Below, piece after piece: positions 47,258 to 56,655 of a stretch of DNA of 64,000 nucleotides. The stretch spans positions 124,001 through 188,000 of the forward strand of contig NZ_JAHKPT010000035.1 in the NCBI RefSeq assembly GCF_018860635.1, read 5' to 3'. The notes beneath the pieces are model-generated. The model saw only the letters and a program-made list of their open reading frames with translations. It ran no database searches and was not told where the DNA came from. The translations under genes were made by a program, and so were the position numbers. The stretch's first letter is position 1. Each line of letters opens with the position of its first letter. The stretch comes from Aliiglaciecola lipolytica (GTDB taxonomy: Bacteria; Pseudomonadota; Gammaproteobacteria; Enterobacterales; Alteromonadaceae).

Positions 47258-47675
47258 TCAATCCAGTGAGGTGCTAATGCATTTTGATCTTAAATTGTCT
47301 GATGGCTCAGCTGCAGATAGCACTCGGGTGAATAATAAACCTGCTAAGCTGCAAATGGGTGATGGCAGTTTGACTGCTAATTTTGAATCCTGCTTATTGG
47401 GTTTGAAAGAAGGTGATAAAAAGGCATTTACCTTACAAGCGGATGAAGCCTTTGGCATGCCTAATCCTGATAATATTCACCATATGGATAAATCTCGTTT
47501 TTCTGCTGAGACTCCTATTGAAGTGGGCGCTATCATTGCTTTTAGTCAGCCAGATGGCAGTGAAATTCCGGGAATTATTCGCGATGTCGCTGGAGACTCA
47601 GTAACTGTCGATTTTAATCACCCATTGGCCGGTCAAACGGTAATTTTTGATGTGGAGATTCTTAGCGTAAGCTAA
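47244..47675 (+). CDS. fkpB: FKBP-type peptidyl-prolyl cis-trans isomerase
   Basis: A 143-residue cytoplasmic protein of the SlpA/FkpB type. VLMHFDLKLSDGSAADSTR is the opening strand, GLKEGDKKAFTLQADEAFG precedes the inserted flap domain, and VDFNHPLAGQTVIFDVEIL is the diagnostic C-terminus. The ATG at 47244 has GGAG nine bases upstream and overlaps the lspA stop by 14 bases; earlier in-frame ATGs at 47199 and 47229 are rejected. The position between lspA and ispH is conserved. Confidence 0.96.
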   Translation: MLEINQSSEVLMHFDLKLSDGSAADSTRVNNKPAKLQMGDGSLTANFESCLLGLKEGDKKAFTLQADEAFGMPNPDNIHHMDKSRFSAETPIEVGAIIAFSQPDGSEIPGIIRDVAGDSVTVDFNHPLAGQTVIFDVEILSVS

Positions 47676-47686
47676 GTGTGTAACTT

Positions 47687-48628
47687 ATGCAGATTCATTT
47701 AGCCAATCCAAGAGGTTTCTGTGCCGGTGTTGACCGCGCGATCACTATCGTTGAAAGAGCGTTAGAAATCTTTGCGCCGCCAATATATGTACGCCATGAG
47801 GTCGTCCATAATAAATTTGTGGTCGATGGATTGAAACAACGTGGTGCCAAGTTTGTTGATGAATTAAATGAAGTTCCCGATGATAGTATCGTTATTTTCT
47901 CTGCTCATGGTGTATCTCAAGCGGTGCGCAATGAAGCGGATAAACGCGGTTTAAAAGTGTTTGACGCAACTTGTCCACTGGTTACCAAAGTACACATGGA
48001 AGTCATGCGCGCTAGTAAAAAAGGCACTGAATGTATCCTAATAGGTCACCAAGGACACCCTGAAGTTGAGGGGACTATGGGGCAGTACAATAACGATGCT
48101 GGTGGAATTTATCTGGTGGAGTCGGTGGATGACGTTGCCAATGTGCCAGTGAAGAACCCTCAAAAGTTGTATTACTGCAGTCAAACAACACTTTCAGTTG
48201 ATGATACAGCGGATGTGATTGATGCCCTTCGGGAAAAGTTTCCTGCCATCGAAGGCCCGCGCAAAGACGATATTTGTTATGCCACTCAAAATCGACAAGA
48301 TGCGGTCAGAGAGCTATCGGCAGACTGTGATGTATTGCTTGTTGTTGGTGCGCAAAATAGTTCTAATTCAAACCGCCTTCGTGAACTTGCTGAAAAAATC
48401 GGCGCACAAGCACATTTAATCGACAGTGCTGAATGCATTCAAAAAGAATGGCTCGATGGAGCTAAAAATATCGGCGTAACCGCAGGTGCTTCCGCGCCTG
48501 AAGTTTTAGTTAAGGAAGTTATCGATAAACTTCTTAGTTGGGGCGCTAAACAAGCACACGAACGTCCTGGTCGTGAAGAAAATATAGAGTTTGCTGTACC
48601 TAAAGAGCTCAGAGTACGTCAAATATAA
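47687..48628 (+). CDS. ispH: 4-hydroxy-3-methylbut-2-enyl diphosphate reductase
   Basis: A 313-residue iron-sulphur enzyme for the last step of the non-mevalonate isoprenoid pathway, giving IPP and DMAPP. The three cluster cysteines are Cys12 (RGFCAGVD), Cys96 (DATCPLV) and Cys196 (DDICYATQ). EVVHNKFVV and [14 protein letters not shown] supply the histidines of the diphosphate site, and TAGASAPE is near the C-terminus. It ends the run and is followed by the minor-pilin operon, the same neighbourhood as in Pseudomonas. Confidence 0.98.
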   Translation: MQIHLANPRGFCAGVDRAITIVERALEIFAPPIYVRHEVVHNKFVVDGLKQRGAKFVDELNEVPDDSIVIFSAHGVSQAVRNEADKRGLKVFDATCPLVTKVHMEVMRASKKGTECILIGHQGHPEVEGTMGQYNNDAGGIYLVESVDDVANVPVKNPQKLYYCSQTTLSVDDTADVIDALREKFPAIEGPRKDDICYATQNRQDAVRELSADCDVLLVVGAQNSSNSNRLRELAEKIGAQAHLIDSAECIQKEWLDGAKNIGVTAGASAPEVLVKEVIDKLLSWGAKQAHERPGREENIEFAVPKELRVRQI

Positions 48629-48955
48629 TTTCTGTTTTAAGCGCCAATTTGCTTTTCGGTTGGGCAACTATTTTAATTTTTCCTTTTTATTAAGGTATTG
48701 AAAAGCATAACGAAGGCAGCCTTAATTTTTCTTAATATGGCTGTCTTTGTTGAATACCTCCGCTTTATAACGCTCTCAAAATTATACTTTACTACCTCAT
48801 TTTCATACCTAAGCCGTACTTACGATAACCAAAACTTGTGTCAAATAGGCTAAATTTACTACCATCAAGCAAGTCTTTCCTTAGGAAGCAAGGTTACTGG
48901 CTATACTAGGTGCTGCAGATAACTTAAATTCGGCAAGATAAACGAGAATTGAGGA
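48629..48955. other. 327-bp intergenic region before the pilV operon
   Basis: No gene is seen. It holds a probable ispH terminator (48713-48750) and, near 48900-48910, a TATACT box that could be the -10 of the pilin operon but lacks a clear -35. Confidence 0.5.
48713..48750 (+). terminator. Probable terminator after ispH
   Basis: AAGGCAGCC (48713-48721) pairs with GGCTGTCTT (48739-48747), with one G-T pair, around a 17-nt T-rich loop, followed by TGTTG. The tail is weak, so activity is uncertain. Confidence 0.45.
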
Positions 48956-49597
48956 ATGGGTGTGATCAATAGCAAAACTAATCAACAGATTTATTTGCGT
49001 CAACATGGCGTAGGTATGATTGAAGTGTTAGTGACGCTATTTATATTGTCAATTGGCATACTGGGTGTGGCTTCTTTGCAGTTTATCAGTTCTTTTTCTA
49101 ATTCTGACGCGTTAAACCGTTCACAATCGGTAATGGTTGCTCAGCAACTAAGTGAGAGGCTCAGAGCCAGTGCTAGAATGTCTCTAATTGGTGATGGTTT
49201 GGTGGTTGATGAAAACTACTTTGATAGCGATGTGTATAATTTTAATAACCTTTCATGTGCTAGTACAGCTTCGGATTATAACTGTTTCTGTTTAACTAAA
49301 CCGGCGGCGATACCTGATTGTGCGGGTGGACAATGTTCTGCGGCTCAATTTGCTGTTTATGATGGTTACGAAGCATCTTGTTCGGCGGTGTCATCGAATC
49401 CATCGGTAACCTTGGCAGTTAGTTGTCAAGATAACAATGCTCTTGATGGCGAGGCGTGCAGCACAGGTTCAAGAGTGAGTATTCTTTTATCTTGGCCGGT
49501 GGAAAATTGGAAAAATATTGATCGAACCTTAAATGACGAGTGTGAATCGGAAGATGATGAAGCTCGTGATTGCGTTAAGTTGGATGTGCTGTTATGA
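48956..49597 (+). CDS. pilV: Type IV pilus minor pilin PilV
   Basis: A 213-residue prepilin with the leader MGVINSKTNQQIYLRQHG and mature start VGMIEVLVTLFILSIGILGV, Glu at +5. SQSVMVAQQLSERLRASARM is typical of PilV. The C-terminal half has eight or more cysteines (SCASTASDYNCFC, PDCAGGQCS and others), so several disulphides are expected. It overlaps pilW by four bases (ATGA) and is the first gene of pilVWXY1E, which makes the priming complex for pilus assembly. FimT/FimU, usually before pilV, is missing here; a FimT-like gene is at 36489. Confidence 0.92.
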   Translation: MGVINSKTNQQIYLRQHGVGMIEVLVTLFILSIGILGVASLQFISSFSNSDALNRSQSVMVAQQLSERLRASARMSLIGDGLVVDENYFDSDVYNFNNLSCASTASDYNCFCLTKPAAIPDCAGGQCSAAQFAVYDGYEASCSAVSSNPSVTLAVSCQDNNALDGEACSTGSRVSILLSWPVENWKNIDRTLNDECESEDDEARDCVKLDVLL

Positions 49598-50463
49598 GGG
49601 CATTTAATCGTTCTCAAGGTGGTTTTAGTTTAGTCGAAATTATGATCACCTTGGCGCTTGGACTACTGATTACCGGCGCCATTATTCAAGTTTTAGTCAG
49701 CAACAGTTTGACTGAACGTTTGAACCGTTCTTTGTCGTCTACCCAAGAAAGTGGACGCTTTATTATTACCCGTTTGCGTAACGAACTTCTAATGTCGGGT
49801 TTATACGACATCTTAGACCCCGCATTAAATACCGATCAAGATATTGTCTTAGAAAGTGCATTTGTTAGAAACCACCCCGTTATTCTGCCTGGGGATTTTG
49901 CTGCTTTTGATGATGTTGGTTCTGCCCAAGGGGCGTCAGGAGCGAGTGACAAAGTAGCTGTAGCAATGCAAGGGAAGACGGATTGTCGTGGTTATAAATT
50001 AGGATATGCCGATGATGAAGAGTTTTTCGTTGTTAACGAATATTTTGTTGATGGTAAAACCCTAAAGTGCAGGGGATTTGATGGACGTGTGTTACGGGGA
50101 CAAAAAGTGGCCGTAGGACACGATGGACATTCCCCAGTGATCCTACTGGATGAAGTCGAAAGCTTTCAAGTTCAATACGGTTACACCAATAATTTGTTAA
50201 CTGGCGACAACTCTGCGCGGCCAGTAAGTTACGTTACTGCCGACCAACTGCCTGCAATTTTAGCTGATAATGGTCAAGTTGTGGCTATTCGAATTGCTGT
50301 ATTGATTAAAGGTGACGCTGAAGTGTTTTTAAATTCAGTGCCGAGTTTCAAATTATTAAATGAGACAGCCATTTCTCCTAGCGAGAATCGTCTGTTTAAA
50401 TTGTTTGAAACCACAATTACGTTACGAAATGCAAAGAACCTAATGCGAAGTATAAAAGTATGA
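49594..50463 (+). CDS. pilW: Type IV pilus minor pilin PilW
   Basis: A 289-residue prepilin: QGGFSLVEIMITLALGLLIT gives the Gly-Phe cleavage site and Glu5. ESGRFIITRLRNELLMSGLY is the typical PilW segment, and ILLDEVESFQVQYGYT is in the C-terminal PilW domain. It overlaps pilV and pilX by four bases each (ATGA), so translation is coupled along the operon. Confidence 0.93.
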   Translation: MRAFNRSQGGFSLVEIMITLALGLLITGAIIQVLVSNSLTERLNRSLSSTQESGRFIITRLRNELLMSGLYDILDPALNTDQDIVLESAFVRNHPVILPGDFAAFDDVGSAQGASGASDKVAVAMQGKTDCRGYKLGYADDEEFFVVNEYFVDGKTLKCRGFDGRVLRGQKVAVGHDGHSPVILLDEVESFQVQYGYTNNLLTGDNSARPVSYVTADQLPAILADNGQVVAIRIAVLIKGDAEVFLNSVPSFKLLNETAISPSENRLFKLFETTITLRNAKNLMRSIKV

Positions 50464-51026
50464 AACAACATGGTTTAGTTATGGTATTTGCACTATTGGT
50501 GTTAATGAGCTTAACCGTTCTTGGTGTGGCTTCAGTATCCAGTAGTTTAATGCAAAACAAAATGGCGGTATCAATGGAGAAACAATCTTTAGCTTTTGAT
50601 GCAGCAGAATCTGCAATTGCTGGGGTGGTGTTCGAATCTGAAGATGAAGTGTTACTTTCTGATCCTGATAAACTTGATCCCTTATCTCAAGCCAGAATGG
50701 GAGACGCTGTGGATTTGGTTAATGATGACATGAGTTGTTTCAATGACGACGATTGGACAAACCGCGCAGTCACCGCCGCCAATGGGCTGACTACTAATAC
50801 TGTTCATGTTGCTGAAGGTCTATACGATGATAATCCGGCCATTTCCAGTTGGTCTAGAACAGCCTTTATTGCAGAACGTGCGTGTTTAGGATCGAGCAAT
50901 GTTATTGGTGGCAGTAACATTAATTGTCATGTTTTTATCATTAAAGGTTGCGGAAGGATGGAAGGATCCAAGTTTGCTGTGGCTAATACGTTAAGTGCAT
51001 CCGTTTTTGCGCCAGCGTCACAATAG
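50460..51026 (+). CDS. pilX: Type IV pilus assembly protein PilX
   Basis: A 188-residue minor pilin of PilX type. KQHGLVMVFALLVLMSLTVL is the N-terminal helix, beginning after the glycine and lacking the usual Glu5, as in other PilX. VSMEKQSLAFDAAESAIAGV is the conserved segment after the helix. Several cysteines lie in the C-terminal part (ERACLGSS, NCHVFIIKGCGR). It starts inside the pilW end and is followed after 13 bp by pilY1. Confidence 0.92.
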   Translation: MKQHGLVMVFALLVLMSLTVLGVASVSSSLMQNKMAVSMEKQSLAFDAAESAIAGVVFESEDEVLLSDPDKLDPLSQARMGDAVDLVNDDMSCFNDDDWTNRAVTAANGLTTNTVHVAEGLYDDNPAISSWSRTAFIAERACLGSSNVIGGSNINCHVFIIKGCGRMEGSKFAVANTLSASVFAPASQ

Positions 51027-51039
51027 CGAGGTTGTATTT

Positions 51040-54000
51040 ATGTCTATTAAAAAAGCGCTGCATTCTGGTTTAGCTTGCATATTGTCGAGCATGATTATGT
51101 TTTCAGCATTTGCTGATGATTTAGAAATTTATTTAGGCAGTTCTGATGCTGCTGTTGAATATTATCCCAACGTACTGTTCATTATGGATACCTCAGGCAG
51201 TATGGACTCAAAGGATGGTACAGATGAAACGCGGATGTTGCGGGTTCAAAATGCGTTAAAAGAGACCTTAGGCTCGGTAACCAATATTAATGCAGGTTTA
51301 ATGCGCTTTTCCGATTACGGTGGCCCCGTACTCTATCCAGTGAGCCAAATAGACTCCAGTGTTTTACCGGTGCTAACCAAAACGATAATTGAGGGCAATG
51401 ATGACGCCTATGAAATACTGGGTAGTGTAAACCGGACTAGTTCTGAAATCCGGCTTTCATATGGAACTGAGGTGGTTACCAGTGGTTTTCGTTTTCAAGA
51501 GCTCAATATTCCTCAAGGCGCGACTATTACCAACGCTTATTTGCGTTTTACCTCAGCACAGCTAAATACTTCAGCTACTACTTTTAAAATACGCGCGGAA
51601 CGGGTCCCTGATGCTACTGCTTTTAATAGTAATAGTTTCGATATTTCCACCCGTACTTTAACTTCAAATGAGGTCGATTGGAGTAGCGACAATAGTTGGC
51701 CATTGGCCGGCCAAACCATATCTTCACCAGATATAACCAACGTAATACAAGAAGTGATTGATCAAACTACGTGGTGTGGTCAAAACGACTTAAATGTCAT
51801 TATTGAAGGCTCAAGTGTGGATAGTTCAAGTAACCGAAAAATCGAATCCTTTGAAGATGGTTCGGGCTCGGGCGTGCAACTTGTGGTCGCCTATGACAGT
51901 TCTTCATCACCTGGCTGCGTGAGAGGCTCGAGTACTTATCAAGTTGCTTCTAACGATGATAATGCTGAAGAACGCACTAATGGTTATGAATCTACGGGGA
52001 CAGAGTTAACTTTCAATCCGTCTTATAACGCTTATGTAGGTATGCGATTTAGAAGCTTAGCACTGCCACAAAATGCAATAATCACTAACGCTTATATTCG
52101 TTTTACAGCATATCAAAACCGCACAGGCAGTGGTGCCTCTTTTGTTATTAAAGGTATTAATCAAGCCGACCCTGGTAACTTTAAATATTATTCAAGGTAT
52201 CGCTTGCGAAACGACCCTAAAACTTCGGCGTCTGTGACCTGGGGAAGCATTCCAAGTTGGTACAAGAACTACACTTATGAAACCCCAGACTTGTCTTCTA
52301 TTGTGCAGGAGTTAGTTAATCGAGGGGATTGGGAGTCGGGGAATGATATGTCCTTTGTGGTGTCTGATATCACCGGTGTTAGAGGTGCCTACTCATATAA
52401 TGGTAAACCCTCTGCAGCTCCCGTTTTAGTGGTTGAATATGAAGGGTTATCTACACCAGGAAGTACCTCAACGGTAAGAGAGCACTTGATTGGTAAAGTG
52501 GATGAATTAACCGCAAATGGTTATACCCCCATAGTTGATACATTATTAGAGGCTACAAATTATTACGGTGGTCGAGCGGTAGATTATGGCTTACAACGTG
52601 GTCCTAGTTCAGTGTCATCTTCTGTGCGCAGAAGCACTCGTGTCAGTCACCGGTTGTCTTATATCGGCGATAATTCAGTGCTTCCATATGGATGTACTGA
52701 AGATAATTTAAGTTCTAGCTATTGTGTTGGTGAGTACATACCTTCAGGTGCGGTATACGATACGCCGATTCAAGATCAGCAATGTCAGACCAATAACCAT
52801 ATTGTTTTACTCTCTGATGGTGAAGCAAACTACAATCACAGCGAGTCAAAAATTGAGGCTTTGCTAGGGAAAAATTGCTCCGGAAGTGGTGGTGAGAAAT
52901 GCGGTGTAGATTTGGTCAAAAATATCGGTGATTTGGGTGACTCTGTCATCGATACTCGAATTATCACACACACCATTGGGTTTGCCACCAGCAGCAGTGC
53001 CAGTGCTTTTTTAAACCAACTCGCTATCAATGGTGGCGGAGGTTTCTATGAAGCCGATAATTCCGCTGATTTAGTTACCGCTTTCTCATCAATTTTAAAA
53101 ACGGTTAAAGATGTTAATACAACCTTCGTGTCTCCTGGTGTTGCGGTTAACCAGCTAAATCGCTTGACCCACAATGATGAGCTTTATTTTGCTTTATTTA
53201 AACCTTCAGAAGGCGCTATATGGCCTGGAAACTTGAAACGTTATCGCATCGACGGTGATCAAGTTTTAGATCAAAATGGTATAGAGGCAGTAGATGAAGG
53301 TACTGGTTTCTTTTCTGAAAATGCGCATAGCTACTGGTCTGTATTAGCCGATGGTAATGACGTTAGAGAAGGTGGTGCGGCAAGCAGAATGAATCTGACG
53401 CGCAATATATATGCGTTTGAAGGTACCGGTTCTATAGCCGTTGATGCGAATCAAATACATGAAAGTAATTCTAATATTAGTAAAGATGACTTAGCTATTT
53501 CAGCCTTACCTGATGCGGATGAACTGCGTACGGATATTCTCAAATGGGTACGCGGCGTAGATGTTAGAGATGAAGATGGGGACGGCGACTACACTGATAT
53601 TCGCTTGGCTATGGGAGACCCGATTCATTCTCAGCCTATTATCGTTAATTATTCATCCACAGATAGTGCAATTTTAGTCGCTACTAACCACGGTTTATTG
53701 CATTCATTTGATCCAAGTTCGGGCAGTGAAAACTTTGCGGTTATGCCCAAAGAGCTGTTAACTAATCAGTATGATTTATATAAAGACGGCTCATCTTATA
53801 ATCATATTTATGGTTTAGATGGCGATATGGTCTTACGCAATGTTGACGACAGTATTTATCTTTATGTAGGAATGCGCAGAGGTGGCCGCAATTATTATGC
53901 ATTCGATATTACCAATAAAACCCAACCTGCACTGAAATTTGAAATTAGTGGTGGTAGCACTGGCTTTGAAAAGTTAGGACAAAGTTGGTCAAGGCCTACT

Positions 54001-55125
54001 GTTACTAAAGTGAAAATAGGTTCTACCACTAAAGATGTTTTAATTTTTGCTGGTGGCTATGATGAGTCGCAAGACGATAAAGAAATTCGCAGTGCTGATT
54101 CTGTTGGTAACGCGGTCTATATGGTAGACGCTGATACTGGCAGTTTGATTTGGAGTGCGAGTAATGCTGATGCAGATCTAGTGCTTACTGATATGCAGTA
54201 CAGTATTCCTGCTCGAGTATCTGTGATTGACAGGGAAGGGGACGGTGTTGCAGATCATATGTATGTTGCTGATATGGGCGGTCAACTGTTCAGACTAGAT
54301 ATACATAATGGTAGTGGTGTAAGCGAGCTTGTAACTGGAGCTGTAATGGCCAAATTTGGTGGCGATGCAGCGGCTGATAATAGACGCTTCTTTTATGGTC
54401 CTGATGTGTCAGAAATCAACCTCGGTAATGATCACTTTTACGCTGTGGCTGTTGGTTCAGGCTTTCGAGCTAAACCGCTAAATAGTGTAATTCAGGATCA
54501 CTTTTACATGATTAAAGACGAAGGTGTTTTTAATCTTGATGAAGATGGTAATTATACCTTACCAGCAACACCCTATCTGATTTCAGATTTATTTGATGCC
54601 ACTGCTCATACATTGACCTCTAGCGATGATACCGTTAAGGAAATTGCAACATCAGAGTTCGCCAGTAAACACGGTTGGTATTTAACCCTAGGAGCTGGTG
54701 GTGAAAAGGTATTAGCCTCGCCACTAATTATTGATTATAAGTTGTTTTTCACCACCTACTTACCCGCGTCAGCAAGTGATAGCGCCTGTGCACCTCCCAC
54801 AGGGAACAGTCGTGCTTATCTAGTTAATCTAGTCAATGCTAACGCAGTAACTGATTTGAATTATGATGACGACTTGTCCAATGAAGACAGATATGCACAA
54901 CTGCAACAAACGGGTATCGCGCCTGAGACTAAAATTCTAATAGAAGATATTACGACACCTGTGGTGTGTTTAGGTACTGAATGTACTTCAGCAGTGATTG
55001 ACGTTGATGAGGATGGAGACCCAATAGCATGTGGTACCGCATTTGAGTGTTTAGCTGAAAATATTTATGGACGTTTCGAACGAGTGTTGAAAAACAGTTG
55101 GAAAACTGAAGTTGAAAGAGAGTGA
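51040..55125 (+). CDS. pilY1: PilY1-type pilus tip adhesin with split VWA domain
   Basis: A 1361-residue secreted protein, signal peptide about residues 1-25. A von Willebrand A domain starts with the metal site DTSGS (residues 50-54) but is interrupted: its later strands, with NNHIVLLSDGEANYN, come about 530 residues on. The insert holds two related beta-sandwich units (about 51390-51900 and 51950-52450), each with a xxxPxxAxITNAYxRFT strand and a xxPDxxxxxQExxxxxxWxxxND strand. The C-terminal half is the PilY1 beta-propeller, with a calcium site in DEDGDGDYTD. The ATG at 51040 follows GAGG; an in-frame start at 50995 is rejected. It should sit at the pilus tip and mediate adhesion and signalling. 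Confidence 0.92.
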   Translation: MSIKKALHSGLACILSSMIMFSAFADDLEIYLGSSDAAVEYYPNVLFIMDTSGSMDSKDGTDETRMLRVQNALKETLGSVTNINAGLMRFSDYGGPVLYPVSQIDSSVLPVLTKTIIEGNDDAYEILGSVNRTSSEIRLSYGTEVVTSGFRFQELNIPQGATITNAYLRFTSAQLNTSATTFKIRAERVPDATAFNSNSFDISTRTLTSNEVDWSSDNSWPLAGQTISSPDITNVIQEVIDQTTWCGQNDLNVIIEGSSVDSSSNRKIESFEDGSGSGVQLVVAYDSSSSPGCVRGSSTYQVASNDDNAEERTNGYESTGTELTFNPSYNAYVGMRFRSLALPQNAIITNAYIRFTAYQNRTGSGASFVIKGINQADPGNFKYYSRYRLRNDPKTSASVTWGSIPSWYKNYTYETPDLSSIVQELVNRGDWESGNDMSFVVSDITGVRGAYSYNGKPSAAPVLVVEYEGLSTPGSTSTVREHLIGKVDELTANGYTPIVDTLLEATNYYGGRAVDYGLQRGPSSVSSSVRRSTRVSHRLSYIGDNSVLPYGCTEDNLSSSYCVGEYIPSGAVYDTPIQDQQCQTNNHIVLLSDGEANYNHSESKIEALLGKNCSGSGGEKCGVDLVKNIGDLGDSVIDTRIITHTIGFATSSSASAFLNQLAINGGGGFYEADNSADLVTAFSSILKTVKDVNTTFVSPGVAVNQLNRLTHNDELYFALFKPSEGAIWPGNLKRYRIDGDQVLDQNGIEAVDEGTGFFSENAHSYWSVLADGNDVREGGAASRMNLTRNIYAFEGTGSIAVDANQIHESNSNISKDDLAISALPDADELRTDILKWVRGVDVRDEDGDGDYTDIRLAMGDPIHSQPIIVNYSSTDSAILVATNHGLLHSFDPSSGSENFAVMPKELLTNQYDLYKDGSSYNHIYGLDGDMVLRNVDDSIYLYVGMRRGGRNYYAFDITNKTQPALKFEISGGSTGFEKLGQSWSRPTVTKVKIGSTTKDVLIFAGGYDESQDDKEIRSADSVGNAVYMVDADTGSLIWSASNADADLVLTDMQYSIPARVSVIDREGDGVADHMYVADMGGQLFRLDIHNGSGVSELVTGAVMAKFGGDAAADNRRFFYGPDVSEINLGNDHFYAVAVGSGFRAKPLNSVIQDHFYMIKDEGVFNLDEDGNYTLPATPYLISDLFDATAHTLTSSDDTVKEIATSEFASKHGWYLTLGAGGEKVLASPLIIDYKLFFTTYLPASASDSACAPPTGNSRAYLVNLVNANAVTDLNYDDDLSNEDRYAQLQQTGIAPETKILIEDITTPVVCLGTECTSAVIDVDEDGDPIACGTAFECLAENIYGRFERVLKNSWKTEVERE

Positions 55126-55139
55126 CAAGAGGAATGATG

Positions 55140-55607
55140 ATGCAACGTAATTTAAATCAGGGTTTTACGTTAATTGAGTTGATGATAGTAGTTGCCATAA
55201 TTGGCATTATCACCAGTATTGCTTATCCAAGTTATCAAGGTTTTTTAAAAACCAGCAACAGAGGTGCTGCCCAGTCTGATTTAATGGCTTTAGCCGCAGC
55301 TATGGAGCGCCATAAAGCGTCGACCTATAGTTATAAAGGAGCTGCTGAATCTGCTGCGGATACGGGGAAACCAGCTATATTTCATGATTATTCTCCATCA
55401 TCTGAACCAGCAGCCAACAAAAAGTATAACCTAACTATTGAAAGCGTTTCGACGTCGGGAAACAGTTATATGATAACCGCAACACCTGTGTCTGGCACTT
55501 CTCAAGCCGGTGATGGCAATATTTATTTCTACAGTGACGGAAGAAAAGCCTGGGATAAAGACAATAGTAGCTCTTTATCATCCAGTGAATATTGTTGGGG
55601 TTGTTAG
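55140..55607 (+). CDS. pilE: Type IV pilus minor pilin PilE
   Basis: A 155-residue prepilin: NQGFTLIELMIVVAIIGIIT has the Gly-Phe site and Glu5, and AYPSYQGFLKTSNRGAAQSD is the standard PilE follow-on. The C-terminus NIYFYSDGRKAWD and SEYCWGC is that of minor pilin PilE, with two close cysteines. Three ATG codons occur in a row of frame-matched positions (55134, 55137, 55140); the last is chosen because AAGAGGA is at the best spacing. A GTG at 55122 overlapping the pilY1 stop is another option. It ends the operon. Confidence 0.93.
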   Translation: MQRNLNQGFTLIELMIVVAIIGIITSIAYPSYQGFLKTSNRGAAQSDLMALAAAMERHKASTYSYKGAAESAADTGKPAIFHDYSPSSEPAANKKYNLTIESVSTSGNSYMITATPVSGTSQAGDGNIYFYSDGRKAWDKDNSSSLSSSEYCWGC

Positions 55608-55631
55608 TTTTAAATGTCAGTACTTATAAGC

Positions 55632-55670
55632 AAAAGGCTCAATATTACAAATATTGAGCCTTTTGTTTTT
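55632..55670 (+). terminator. Terminator of the pilin operon, possibly bidirectional
   Basis: A 15-bp perfect stem (AAAAGGCTCAATATT, loop ACA, AATATTGAGCCTTTT) followed by TGTTTTT, 25 bp after pilE. The gene at 55695 converges on it, and the A run on its left would serve as a T tail for the minus strand. Confidence 0.92.
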
Positions 55671-55694
55671 AACTACACAGTTATTTCAAATTGA

Positions 55695-56438
55695 TTAGGG
55701 AACCGTGGTGGTGATTTGGGCATCTCTGCGCCATTTTTCTAATTCAGCGACACGGCGAGTCAATGCGCCATTAACTTGATCTAGAGCGACGAGCTTCGCT
55801 TGAATATCACCTACTTCTCTGGCGCTATTGTTACTGCTAGATTTCACTTCCGCTAACAAAGTACTAAGTTGCGATAACTCATTTGCTTGTTGTGACAGTT
55901 GCTCTTGTAATATCGCTAAGTTAGTTGAGACAGTTGAAAAGTCACCTTCCATGACACCTAACTTCTTCTGAGTTTGACTATTTTGTTGTTTTACATTTTC
56001 AGCAAGTTGATTGATGTCAGTTTGATTTCTGCGCCAAGCTGAGGCCCAAAGCTTGTCCATTTGAGCCCATAACTCATCTGTTTTTTCCGTTAGTTCAGAG
56101 ACAGTTACTCTAAGTGCACCAGCCGATTGGTCCATTTCTTCACCTGTGGCAGACAGGCGTCTTTCTAATTCTGCTACACGACTAATCGCGTTAGCTAATT
56201 CAGCATCGCTTTGCATTTTTTGTTGGTAAAGCCAATAACTTGCGCCACAAGCTGCCAATGCAATCAGCAATACTAAAAATAACCAAGCACCCGAAACACC
56301 ACTTTTATCTTCCTTATTGGAGTCGCCTGATTTTTTGGATTTGGTTTTTTCTTTCGCTCTTGTGCGTTGAAAAGCTTCTCTATCTTCTTTATCTAGAACG
56401 ATGTTAGGAAGATCGTTATCTAATCGCTCGTTTGCCAT
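55695..56438 (-). CDS. Uncharacterised single-helix membrane protein with long coiled coil
   Basis: A 247-residue protein I do not recognise. A charged, lysine-rich cytoplasmic start (residues 1-48) leads to one membrane helix (about 49-71, AWLFLVLLIALAACGASYWL). The rest, about 175 residues, is almost entirely heptad-patterned coiled coil rich in Gln, Glu, Leu and Ser, such as ELANAISRVAELERRLSATG. No catalytic motif is visible. The ATG at 56438 (MANERLDN) is chosen; an upstream start at 56507 adds 23 atypical residues. It lies between the pilin operon and fadE but nothing ties it to either. Confidence 0.65.
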   Translation of the reverse strand: MANERLDNDLPNIVLDKEDREAFQRTRAKEKTKSKKSGDSNKEDKSGVSGAWLFLVLLIALAACGASYWLYQQKMQSDAELANAISRVAELERRLSATGEEMDQSAGALRVTVSELTEKTDELWAQMDKLWASAWRRNQTDINQLAENVKQQNSQTQKKLGVMEGDFSTVSTNLAILQEQLSQQANELSQLSTLLAEVKSSSNNSAREVGDIQAKLVALDQVNGALTRRVAELEKWRRDAQITTTVP

Positions 56439-56610
56439 TACGTATAATCCAACCTTATATAATCTTGAGTTTGTGATGAGGGTCGTGTCTAAATATTGAT
56501 TAAACAATATTCTTTACGGATATCCGTGATGGTAGCGTTTTTTTGTGGCCGATGCTATCAATGCAGCAATTATCCTGCATCAGAGGGGTAAATTAAGTAA
56601 AAGTTAGGCA

Positions 56611-56641
56611 AAAAAAAAGCAGATATTATTATCTGCTTTTT
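56611..56641 (-). terminator. Terminator of fadE
   Basis: On the minus strand AAAAGCAGATA and TATCTGCTTTT form an 11-bp stem with a four-base loop and a run of eight T residues, just after the acyl-CoA dehydrogenase stop codon. Confidence 0.92.
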
Positions 56642-56655
56642 GAACGGTTATTCGC

